From Bradysia coprophila (Eukaryota; Arthropoda; Insecta; Diptera; Sciaridae): a stretch of DNA of 64,000 nt. The notes beneath the pieces were generated by a model. That model did not search any database, was not told the origin of the DNA, and saw only the letters and a list, made by a program, of their open reading frames with translations. Below are positions 24,188 to 34,245 of this stretch, piece after piece. The stretch is from NCBI RefSeq assembly GCF_014529535.1, contig NW_023503329.1, positions 682,001 through 746,000 on the forward strand, read 5' to 3'. The translations under genes and the position numbers were made by a program. The stretch's first letter is position 1. Each line of letters begins with the position of its first letter.

Positions 24188-25814
24188 TCGATGTTGCTCA
24201 CAAGAACACAATTATGATTTTTACTTAGTACTTCGGTTAGTTGGTTATACTATATACATGCATACCATGTTTGAGTCGTCCAAAAACCGAATAAGTATGA
24301 GGTCTGAACGATAAGAATCGCAATTATTGCCGCAAGTACTTTTGTAAGATCCAAGCAGCTCCGACGTGAAACGATAGATTTGCCATTCTCTGCCCATATA
24401 TATGATTGTAGAATTGAATTGTTTCTACGTAACATGATGCTGCGTGCTGTCGATATGGCTGATTAGAATTTACCAACAGGGGAGAATATTTCAATGCTAT
24501 TGGGATGGATCACTGATGTTATTACCCGAATGCTCTATCGGAATCTCCTCGTTCAATTACATACCGAAATAGGAACCGAATTTTCAATGCATAAATCAGA
24601 ATCACTCCAGGCAACTGCGTCCAAATGGACATAATATTTAAGTGCAAACAAAATCAAATAATTGAGGAATTTTCCGTTGTGTGAGTATATGGATTGTACG
24701 ACGCATCTGGGCTGAATTGCAAATCATAATGACCGGTATGGGAATGCTGTGTGTCCCAATGTCCCCGGTTTCAACATTAGTTACTCCCAATCACATTCAA
24801 AGCCGCACTGTGCTACGTAACAAACGTGGTAGGTACTTCCATTTCTTCATCATATTTAGTTTATGATAAAAGTTACAGTTACGTGAACACACAACTGCAG
24901 AAACGTGGACACTGTGCATAAAAAACAGCTAAAACAAATTTCACATTTTAATTGCTTGTTCCCCAATGGGTTATGTCCGATGAGTTGTGTGTAAAATGAA
25001 AATGTTGAATCGCACGAGTATACCACTTCGTTTGAAAAAGAAGCAACCATTAAATCCTCAGCTTAAATTCCAATGAAATTCGGGGAGATAAGAGCACAAT
25101 CTTGTTACCATACAAGTGTTGTTAGTTAAATGTTTTTGTTGTTATCGTAAAATATAGCTGCAATTAAGCACATCAAAGCAAAGGACTCCTCCACCCGAAG
25201 CAGACAGAGAATCAATTTGAGTTAATATACGTTCAATTTCGTGTCATAAGCCCGTAAAGTAGCAAATATATATACTGCATTGAAAACCGTATGACGCATT
25301 CCTAGCTTGCATGAATAAATGATTATCCAGAGCTCTAAAATATGTTTAACTTACACACATCCATATATGTATGCGATGAACATTTTGTTGCAGAACAAGT
25401 TCCTTGCAATTGACTATACACATTACTTAATATTATCATACACCATATCCATCCGTATGCATGCATCTTCAAATAGTGCAATGTGCATCATACTTTTGTA
25501 GTGGAAACAACTTATGGGTTAGGGAATATAATTGAATAAATATTTAAGTTTCCACATGGAATTCGAAATTACACAATCTCTCACATGATGCTTTTAGCAT
25601 TCTGTGAACCATGAGATTTTAGGAACTTTGTTTAAGTGCTGCGAAGCGCAATTTATTTCTAAAGAGAAATTAATTTAAAAAAAAATCATTGCTACTGCTC
25701 AATGAAATGTTTAAAACGGTGAGAATGCATCGAAATTCGAAACGAAATCGAGTTTCTCTACAAGTGGATATGGGAAACCTTCATTGGTCGAATGAATAGC
25801 CCCAATTTTCTTCT
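24188..25814. other. Intergenic DNA, no gene seen
   Basis: AT-rich DNA with no exon, RNA gene or clear repeat ends recognised. Confidence 0.4.
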
Positions 25815-26499
25815 TACAGTCAGAGGTAGTGAAATTCTGGACCAAATTTACTTCAGCTGTTTTTCAGCTGACCCAGAACCCACACACGGAAAAAACACAA
25901 AATGTCGATGTACGTTTGAGTCGATCACGTTTTACGTGTGGGTCGCAAATGCTACGTCTCGTACGTAGTATGTACATCGAAGTCGTAAAATTCTACGTCT
26001 ACATCGTACAATAAACGGCTGAGTGAACCATTGGTTTTGTTCTCACTCAACTACAATGTACAAAACCAATGGTTCACTCAGTCGTTTATTGTACGAATTA
26101 GACGTAAAATTTCACGACTTCGTAGGAGATGTAGTATTTGCGACTTACACGTAAATCGTGATCGAATCAGACGTACATTGACATTTTCCATTTTTTCCGT
26201 GCACATGCAGTCAAAACTTGTTAGACTTGTATATACGGTTGAAGCACGCGTGGTAGTGATAAAACCGTATAAAGACATAACCGTAATGACCACACGTCAA
26301 GATAACAATTTTTGCAACAGGTGCATACACTTTTTATCTGCCGAGAACATATATACCGAGCGAGATAAACAAAAATGCTCTAAAGGGATAAGTGGGAAAT
26401 TAATGCTGGCAGATAAAAACGGTTTTGATTGTTGGTGTGTATCAGCTGAAAAACAACTGAAGCAAATTCATTCTGAAATTTCACTGCCTCTGATTGTAC
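25815..26499. mobile_element. Foldback element, ~685 bp
   Basis: The outer ends are inverted: TACAGTCAGAGGTAGTGAAAT at left and GCCTCTGATTGTA at right. Both contain TTCAGCTGTTTTTCAGCTGA-type sequence. A large inner palindrome is centred near 26046 (ACCATTGGTTTTGT and its complement), with arms of roughly 200 bp. An insertion-like block at about 26225-26440 carries CACGCGTGGTAGT and AACCGTATAAAGA. This is repeated at about 29985-30095, inside an intron of the first membrane-protein gene, so the family has other members. The 165-codon frame across it is a by-product of the repeat. Confidence 0.75.
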
Positions 26500-27111
26500 T
26501 TCATTCTTTACGCTCTATTTTCTGGTGAAATACGAGGAAAAATAGTTACCAGGAAGTGAAGTTGTAAAAGATGCTCTTGGAACGCGATACGGTCTTTTGG
26601 CTTAACAAGGCAGTCAAAAATATATAGAAAAATGAGTGACATGACAAGCAAGGCTGTATACTTGGGGAGGCCATGTAAGATGCAGTTACGCGGGTGGCAT
26701 GCCAGGCACACACAAAATATGATAGTATCATACATTTCCGTAAGTGACGCCCTCTATAGTGCCAATAGAGTTCTGATATTAGTAATTTAACGATTAAATG
26801 TCCTAGAATGGTAAATTTGAAATGAACTTGAGCTGCCAAACAGCTTTTTTCTATGGCCGATTAACACTCCATTAAATAAATCACAAAATGCAACATTCTG
26901 TCCTTAACATTTAATAGGGCGGCTCGTATTATACATTTAACTCGTATACCGACTCAATATATATCAAAGGATATAAAGAGAAATACGGAACCCAAGCTTC
27001 GGATGGAATTATAAGTGCAGCGTCATATTTCGTTTGGTGTAGCGTTAACGTTTTCTATAGAATTGATATGGTATGTGGTGTACATGGTATTTTGTTTGAA
27101 CACTGCAAAAA

Positions 27112-27527
27112 TTCAATCCACTCGTTTAGTGGTATGGCTTGTAGCGCTGCATAAAAAAGCGGTCGAATCCGATATTTTGAATTTTTGTATGGGAATTCAT
27201 ATTCAAACGTTGATATCTCCGCTGTTTTTAAAGAATATGAGCCAGATTTTGCTAGGTTTGCATCTTTTAATGAGTTTTATCGATTGGCATACTCATTGGT
27301 GTGACATGTTGAGTAAAAAAAATTTCTAACTATTTCACACCAATGAGTATGCCAATCGATAAAACTCCATAAAAGATGCAAATCTAGCAAAATCTGGCTC
27401 TTATTCGTTAAAAACAGCGGAGATATCAACGTTTGAATATGAATTCCCATACAAAAATTCAAAATATCGGATTCGACCGCTTTTTTATGCAGCGCTACAA
27501 ACCATACCACTAAGCGCGTGGATTGAA
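27112..27527. mobile_element. Foldback element with ~195-bp near-identical arms
   Basis: The left arm (27112 to about 27304), starting TTCAATCCACTCGTTTAGTG, is repeated in reverse at about 27333-27527 with very few differences. The loop is only about 28 bp. Near-identity of the arms suggests a recent origin or conversion between the arms. The two open frames on opposite strands are the same sequence read from each arm. No transposase is present. Confidence 0.88.
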
Positions 27528-28094
27528 ATCGTAAGTACTACAATTGAATGAATTTGTGCTCCACTGTGAATTAAACCGAAACTTAGTAAAAGGGTACCTT
27601 AAAACTTTAATGTAATTCATAATATGAATTTCTGAGGTACGACCGACCATCCAAATAGAGTAGTAGAACATTAATTGAACTTTCAAAGATTAGCATGGGG
27701 ATGTCCCCTATTGTGAGGAGATCAGAAACATCACCAGTTTACTTTACTTCAATACCAGTTTAATATTGCGTATATAGAAACGGATAAGCTGAGTGGCTCT
27801 CCATCAAGAAAGCTAATGACAGCGTTACGTAATTTATGGCTACCATGCGAAAATCTGTACTCCCTATTCCTTACTTTAAACCTAAATCCGGTATCTAATC
27901 AGTCTACCATTTTTCACAATGAATTAATCAACGGTCATCGCTTTTGTCAAATCAAGGGTATTCTGTCAAGAGGATTATCATAATATATCTCTGCACAATT
28001 ACATAAACATTTTTTATTAAAATTCTTTGTATCAAAGTCATGTTTACAATAGATTTATTAAGCACTTGACGATCCTGTGCTGAGATGACGGTTT
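27528..28094. other. Downstream flank of first membrane-protein gene
   Basis: This lies 3' of the minus-strand gene ending at 28095 and presumably includes its 3' UTR. No exon or repeat was recognised. Confidence 0.35.
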
Positions 28095-30642
28095 TCATGC
28101 CCTCATATCAGAGGAAGCTTCGTTAGCACTCGGGTTTGCAATTTTCCACGCCAGGTAGAAATGTCGGAGAAAACCTTTGAATTGGACAGATGAAGACGTT
28201 ATTCATTATGCACAACTGTCTGGTCTCAAATTTCAAAAATACTTACAGGCACCATTACAAACGCACAACATCCAAATTCTCGACATTAAGTTCAGATCTA
28301 AAATATCTTCCCACTCATACATGGATGGCGACGAAGGATATCCAGTTTTTTCCAATACAAGGATCAAGATCGAAACGATTTGGATACATATAGTGACTGT
28401 ACGACACCCGCGAAAATATTTTGACAAAGCAGCTTTATCCACTGTAGTTCCTGTCATGCCCTGCGTTGATTCGATGGCAGTGAAAATGACTAATTTGGTC
28501 GAATTAAAGTTAGGTAAGGTTTTAGTTTAGCGTTGAATGCAAAGGTTGTTGTAAACGTTTACCCACCTACAAGAAATACCGTTGTTTGTGCCAATAAAAG
28601 AACCATATCAAGTTGAGGATATTGCTGGTTGTAGCTGCATAAAACAATCGAAATGATACTTAAATTCGAATAAATATTACGTATTTTACAGATTGTTCGT
28701 TTCAAAATCAGCCCAACTTCTCTAAGTCCTTCGCCCTAGGTACAGTTACCATTACTGCATTTTTTACCAAAATATACCGAAAGTCTAAGATTCCATAATG
28801 GTAACTGTACCTAGGGCGCTAAAGTAGCGCTAAAGTAGCGCTAAAGTAAAATCAAGAACGTTTCTGATACTTCCATTGTCCTAGTCAGGCTATGACCAGG
28901 ATGGTTGCTAGGAATCTCGCGCCGCGTCATTCACAATAATTCACATTTTGACACATTTTGTATAAGGAAGATTTCACTTTGTGAATTATTGTGAATGACG
29001 CGGCGCGCGATTCCTTAACACCACCAGGATCGGGTTGACTTGTCTCAATTCAGGTCGATCCGAAGCTAAACCTAAATTTCATGTTCGTGCCGAACTTGAC
29101 TTGAACCTGAAACTTTCGATTTCGGGGCAAACCCGAACCAGTTCCGGACCTGAATTGGTTCGACCCGAATCTGACCTGACCTGAACCTTTACTAGTTTAA
29201 CTTGAAGCTGATGTGAAGCTGAAATTTTCAGGATGGACTCACCAGAACTCACAAATCTGATTCAACCATCAGAATCTACTTCTAGTAACTGTTCGATAGA
29301 ACGCTATAAGATAAGTGGCTCTATGCCATAAAAGCGTCTGAAAAAATTTAGAAACATACCGATAATCTTCCGACTGATTCGTCTGGGTAATTATCAAAAA
29401 TGCTATGCCGATGGTCACAACGATTCCAAGAAAACAGTAGAAAAATCTGACCACACCACACCATTTAATTAATTTCTTTTTGGTCTGAAAACATTGAACT
29501 GAATTAATGAACTCCATTCTGCATCCCACGTGATCGAAACGACTTTAAACTTACCCCACGAATGAAATGATAGATCAACATTGAGTGCATAACAGCGTTC
29601 ATCACCGGAAATAGGATGCCGATGTAGCTAAGCGCTGCTAAAAATCCAATGAATACGAATTTCAGCTCATCACTATCTATGGTTACATCACGGTGGTTAA
29701 CATTTGTCTTTAGTCGATAATTGTCCAGCCAAGCAACGTTGATTATGATCGTTGTGAACACAGCGATTTCAATGAATATGAATGCGAGAACTTCTATTGA
29801 TGTTCGCTTGAATCTGCTTCCGGAAGTGGCAGTAGGCCATGATAGTATCGTTACCGATATTGCTGTTCAAACAGAATCATTCATCGTTTAGTTTTCGGTT
29901 GATTAGCAGGCACTGCATATTAATTAGTTGTAACCTCTGTTCCTTCTACTCTTATACCAGTTCAACAATCATTAATTAACCACGCGCGTGGTAGTTGTAT
30001 AACCGTATAAAGAATTGTAAATATTTTTGATAGTATGTTTGGATCAGCTGAAAAACAGCTGAAGCAGCTAAAGCAAATTGATCCTTGAACTTGAACTTTA
30101 CCACTTAAATGTCTATTTTCTATTTACAAAATTTATGTGGCTGATAGTATACGTATTGATAAGCGAACACAGACACACAATTTAGTGCGTACCATGATTG
30201 TGATGTGGGTTGTCGTCATGCATCATCTAATCATTAGAAGGTTGATGACATGTCATTTCGTCGTAATTAGTGCTGTGAGTCATGTGCATTTTTGACGACC
30301 AGTCTTTTTTGACAGCGTCGTTTGTCCTGCATTTCTGATAGAAATTCTATGACTGTGCACTCGATAATAGCCTTTCGGATATTGGACTGTGTTCTTACCT
30401 GAAGTCAGGAATATTATTTGATCGACCCTCATCGGACGAGCACTCTGTCAAATAAGGGAAATCTTAATAAAGATCACAAATAAAAATTGCACGGATATTA
30501 CCAAAAAAATCCAATCGAAACCTATTGTAATTGCTATCCATAAAAGACAAACACTGAGTGTGCGGAATGCACTTTTAAAAATTGATTTCCAATTTTTGGC
30601 CATCTTTTCCAAAGATTTCTCAAATTTTTCGCACACGACCAT
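28095..30642 (-). CDS. Tandem multi-pass membrane protein, copy 1
   Basis: The six-exon model is 30642-30502, 30444-30399, 29862-29555, 29484-29280, 28489-28247 and 28174-28095, 1023 nt or 340 residues. Introns are 57, 536, 70, 790 and 72 bp. Phases 0/1/0/1/1 equal those of the gene at 34246-37067. Shared landmarks are FDWI at the end of exon 1, DQIIF in exon 2, LIYH..RG closing exon 3, a TTAG acceptor before (V/I)(L/I)FTA in exon 5, and F(V/L)(Q/R)..YL in exon 6. Hydrophobic segments in exons 1, 3 (two), 4, 5 and 5/6 suggest about six membrane passes with a basic N-terminus. The start MVVCEKFEK is chosen by alignment to the paralogue. The exon 4 donor (GAA|GTAGAT) is the weakest point. Function is unknown; I do not recognise the family. 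Confidence 0.72.
28732..28818. repeat. 87-bp inverted-repeat element in an intron
   Basis: A perfect 23-bp terminal inverted repeat begins CGCCCTAGGTACAGTTACCA. It lies in intron 4 of copy 1 of the membrane-protein pair. An 11-bp unit, GCGCTAAAGTA, is repeated three times immediately after it (about 28816-28849). Confidence 0.8.
28911..29014. mobile_element. 104-bp MITE with 34-bp inverted ends
   Basis: The left end, starting GGAATCTCGCGCCGCGTCAT, is repeated inverted at 28981-29014 with one mismatch in 34. The loop is 36 bp. It too lies in intron 4 of the first membrane-protein gene. Confidence 0.8.
29040..29245. repeat. Degenerate ACCTGAACC-type repeat
   Basis: Many imperfect copies of a 9-10-bp motif (CCTGAACC, CCCGAACC, ACCTGACCTGA) occur in intron 4. 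A similar patch is seen at about 62990-63080. It looks like a decayed low-complexity repeat. Confidence 0.5.
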
Positions 30643-31508
30643 TTTCAATACTGAGTAATCAATGATCTGTTTGCCACTGATCTGTGATGACAAATATGCA
30701 CAGTATCGATGCCATTAGCAAGTCATCAGCTTATGTCAAACTTCAACAAATTTCAACTCATTCATTTTGTCATGAAATTATCTATACTTTGACAGAAGCC
30801 GATTACGCAGTATTGGTAGGAGCACTGATTTGACTAGATTTACATTTATATCGACGCCATTAGTGACATCATTTACTTACAAACATTTCCATGTCGTTCA
30901 AATCCAGTCGCTTTTAGTGCGGCATTGGCTTGTGCCACCGTGAATCAGAAAATTTAAGATTTTGTATGTGAATTTCCAAGAGTTATATTGCTTTTGTTCT
31001 TAGCTACACTAGGACGCATTTTAACCTGAATTGTAATAATGTAGACGGAGGCACGTCATTTTTAATTTTTTTCTTCATTGAATTGAATTCATTTAGGCAT
31101 GTTCACTAAGAAGTATCATCAGTAGATGATAAAACTCCAAAATCTCGATATAATTATCATCGACTTTATCAATAATTATCGATTATCGATATTTATAATG
31201 GAGAACTTTAGCAAATCACACAATAACGACAAAACCAATAATTTCCAACAATAACGAATATTGACGATATTGATATGTTCACAAATCATGGTATGTTACT
31301 TGGTGGCAGAATTCAAATTTCTTTCACAGAAAATAAATTGAAACAGAAAAATACAATTTTTCGGGTTAATATTTTCTATATATATTGTGCCAATGAAACC
31401 GGAGAAAAAGCCCAGAGTACGAAATTCGCAACAAAACGCCCTCCTTCCACTTCCATTCAATATTGAGTAATATTACATATAACCACATTAGTTTATATCT
31501 TGGTTGAT
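30643..31508. other. Upstream region of membrane-protein copy 1
   Basis: This is 5' of the minus-strand gene starting at 30642 and would hold its promoter and 5' UTR. No specific element is recognised. ATCGAT-rich sequence (TTATCGATTATCGATA) occurs near 31165-31195. Confidence 0.35.
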
Positions 31509-32574
31509 GCTATTTGCACATTGTGCAAATTGTACCTTTATAATACTTTGGCTATTTGCACACGGTGCAAATAGTCACTTTATAATACTTTGGCTATTTG
31601 CACACGGTGCAAATAGTCTCTTTATAATACAGTTTCTATTCACCGTGTGCAAATAGCCAAAGTATTATGAAAAGACTATTTGCACACTAAAAGTAAGCTT
31701 CACTCACTTTGTTAATATTGTCTTTCGAAGAACTTTGTAAAAGGAAATATCACTTCTTTATCGTAGCATTTTGTAGAAGAAGTAACAGTCTTCATTGTTA
31801 CATTTTGTAGAAGGAAGTATTACTCCTTAGGTTTTTACATTTTGTAAAAGGAAATATCACTTCCTTTTCGAACCATTTTGTAGAAGGAGTAATACTCTTC
31901 ATTGTTACATTTTGTAAAAGGAAATGTCACTTCTTTATCGTAGCATTTTGTGGAAGGAGTAACACTCTTCATTGTTACATTTTGTAAAAGGAAATGTCAC
32001 TTCTTTTTCGAAGCATTTTGTAGAAGGAGTAATACCCTTCATTGTTACATTGTAATAGGAAATGTCACTCCTTTTTCTGATGTACTGGGTAGATTTTGTA
32101 ATAGGAGGCATCAATCTTTTCCGAAACATTTTGGTAACGTTGACTATTTATAGATTGAAATTTAAAACAAAATAATTTATTGAAAGATACTTGCAAGCTG
32201 ATTGACTTGTAATTTTTTTTAATCGTTGTAAATTTTCTTGCAGCCTTTTCAGTTGGCTGGCCGAATTATTATTTTTTTCATTTATGGCTTTTTCTAAACA
32301 ATTTTCTTACCGAAATATATGTAATATGAAACTGTTTGAATAATATAAGTTACTAAAATTGACAATTTTCGGTTTCCGTGAAATAAATACAGTTTCTTCA
32401 GTGTGCAAATAGTCACTTTATAATATTTTGGCTATTTGCACACGGTGCAAATAGTCACTTTATAATACTTTGGCTATTTGCACACAGTGCAAATAGAAAT
32501 TGTATTTTAAAGAGACTATTTGCACCGTGTTCAAATAGCCAAAGTATTATAAAATGACTATTTGCACCGTGTGC
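31509..32574. repeat. Composite satellite: 42-bp ends, 35-bp core
   Basis: A 42-bp unit containing GCTATTTGCACACGGTGCAAATAG starts at 31509, 31551 and 31593, then appears inverted to about 31690. The same unit returns at about 32400-32574 (starts at 32429 and 32471) and again turns into inverted copies. Between them, 31730-32140 holds an array of about 35-bp units (CATTTTGTAGAAGGA...), alternating so that a period of about 70 bp is seen. Each 42-bp unit is itself a near-palindrome around TATTTGCAC.GTGCAAATA. The structure suggests a transposon with multi-unit inverted ends and a satellite core. Confidence 0.75.
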
Positions 32575-33177
32575 AGCGAGCCTTTCCCTTATATCTTCTC
32601 ATTAACAATAATGGACAAACACTCGATTATCACAATGCTTTATTAAACATTTGATTATTAATAATCGATTTTCATTCAATTACCAACAATCGATACTTGA
32701 TTATTTCTGACCATCGATAAAACGTTCGAACATTGATTTGTTGAAATTATGCATCCTGCACTGTTTACTGAGATAACCTTTATTTACTATGATCCCAACA
32801 AAAATCTCTACGAGAAATGTGTGACGCAGTCTTTGAAATTAAATTTTCCACCCAATTAGTTCAAATAAGCTGCCTTAGTTTTCCTCATCATCTGCCAAAT
32901 AATTTTTACCAAAACAAAAAATTGACTGAAAACAACAAAAATTTTACCAAAAAAAAATCGCTCTGACCGCAAAACTTTTCCATTTCCCCCCCTCATTAAA
33001 GAAATTCCGATTTCGTACATTCGGCGTGAAAAACCTCATTTTCTAGACTCAAGAAGGTTTTGTAGACGATCTCTCTGACGACAGTTTAGATAACAAAATT
33101 TTATCACTTATTGTTTGGGGTGAACAAGAGTTTTTAGGTCTTTTTTCTTCTAGAAAAAATACCCTATTATGGCCGGT
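32575..33177. other. Intergenic DNA, no gene seen
   Basis: AT-rich sequence with several ATCGAT/TTATTAATAATCG stretches; no gene recognised. Confidence 0.4.
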
Positions 33178-33178
33178 T

Positions 33179-33209
<31 letters not shown>

Positions 33210-33214
33210 CTGTT
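33178..33214 (+). repeat. TCTG microsatellite
   Basis: A (TGTC)n/(TCTG)n run interrupted by TCCG. The same kind of run occurs inside elements A and B, so it may mark a fragment of that family. Confidence 0.8.
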
Positions 33215-33221
33215 CCACAAA

Positions 33222-33735
33222 TTTGGTAGTTTTGGTAGCTCTCAGTCGGTTGTTGGTATTTTTGGTGGTTGGTAGTTTCGAGCTGGATTAACATTCAAAA
33301 TTGCAAAGCCACCATGAGCATATCGACACCAGGCAAATAATAATTATTTGTTATCTGATCACCGATAGCTCACAGTTAACATTGCAATTCGAAAATTTGG
33401 TAGTTGGTAGTTGGACTACCAAGGCTATAATTGACTTCCAAACGTAATTTTTGGGGAAGAGATGTTTACTATTCGAGAACTACGCACCGACTGACGAAAT
33501 TATTCTACATGCTCGGCTATTTATAAATCGGAAATTTGGTAGTCGGTAGCTTTGGTAGTTGGTAGTTGCGAGATGGATTGACATTCAAAATTGCAAAGCC
33601 ACCATGAGCATATCGACACCAGGCAAATAATAATTATTTGTTTTCTGATCACCGATAGCTCACAGTTAACATTGCAATTCGAAAATGTGGTAGTTTTGGT
33701 AGGTCAAATAGTTGGTAGTTGGTAGTTCCAAACAG
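33222..33735 (+). repeat. TTGGTAG-rich repeat, two ~300-bp units
   Basis: Two direct copies (about 33222-33420 and 33533-33730) share ACATTCAAAATTGCAAAGCC, GAGCATATCGACACCAGGCA and ATAGCTCACAGTTAACATTG, about 301 bp apart. Each is bordered by short clusters of TTGGTAGT heptamer-like repeats. No coding capacity. Confidence 0.8.
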
Positions 33736-33895
33736 AAATTAGAAAAAAAGACCTCACCAGGCTTTAGCCGGTCTATTCTTGTTTTCTCTCTTCGCAAATG
33801 TATGAGTGAAATTTTACTGCCCTTTCCTGCATAAATGCTGTAATTCTGTAATTATTTGCCATTTTCGACATTCTGTTTCCTTACATTTCAGAGAG

Positions 33896-34128
33896 TCCGA
33901 TGCACGCAAGCTGAGAATAGTTATTTACGTATCTGTGGTGGACGGTATATTTTAAGCAGTTTCGCGGGCTGTATCCCGAACGAAGTGAGGGCGACAAGCG
34001 AAAGTGCCAAAAATATACCGTCCACCATAGATGCGTATGCAACTTTTCATGCTGAGGGCTTAAATTACGAGAAAAATTCCGATGTTGAGGCGTTGAAGCA
34101 GTCGATGGAAGAATCGTCGAGGTCTTAG
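33896..34128 (+). CDS. Possible terminal exon disrupted by a P element
   Basis: A TTTCCTTACATTTCAG acceptor-like site is followed by a short open stretch. After the palindromic insertion at 33920-34043, the frame continues with a protein-like tail (AEGLNYEKNSDVEALKQSME) and a TAG at 34126-34128. The frame stays open through the insertion. The idea that the insertion is exonised, or that it broke an older exon, is inference. No upstream exon or family was identified. Confidence 0.25.
33920..34043. mobile_element. Palindromic P element, copy 3
   Basis: Arms GTTATTTACGTATCTGTGGT followed by GGACGGTATATTTT, and their complement, surround the CCGAACGAAGTGAGGG core. The arm sequence is the ACGGTATAT subtype also seen in the half copy at 48054-48114. 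Copies 1 and 2 have ACGATTGTTTTT at this place. Confidence 0.75.
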
Positions 34129-34245
34129 CAAAAGCACTCTCAAATCTTTATTGAAAAAACAAAAGCTTCACAAAAACATACATTTTTCACACTGTGGTCA
34201 TAGTAACATACAAAAGCTACTATTATTGAACCTTAATTTCGGATT

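Noticed and set aside
26031..26528. Open frame of 165 codons on the plus strand
   Set aside because: It runs through the foldback element at 25815-26499 and mirrors a frame on the opposite strand, as expected from the inverted arms.
28177..28530. 117-codon frame on the plus strand
   Set aside because: It is antisense to exon 5 of the first membrane-protein gene, whose exon boundaries and phases match the paralogue.
29341..29362. A 22-bp GTATGT...TTTTTTCAG stretch in exon 4 of the first membrane-protein gene
   Set aside because: Far too short for a spliceosomal intron. Removing it brings a stop, whereas reading through aligns with the paralogue.
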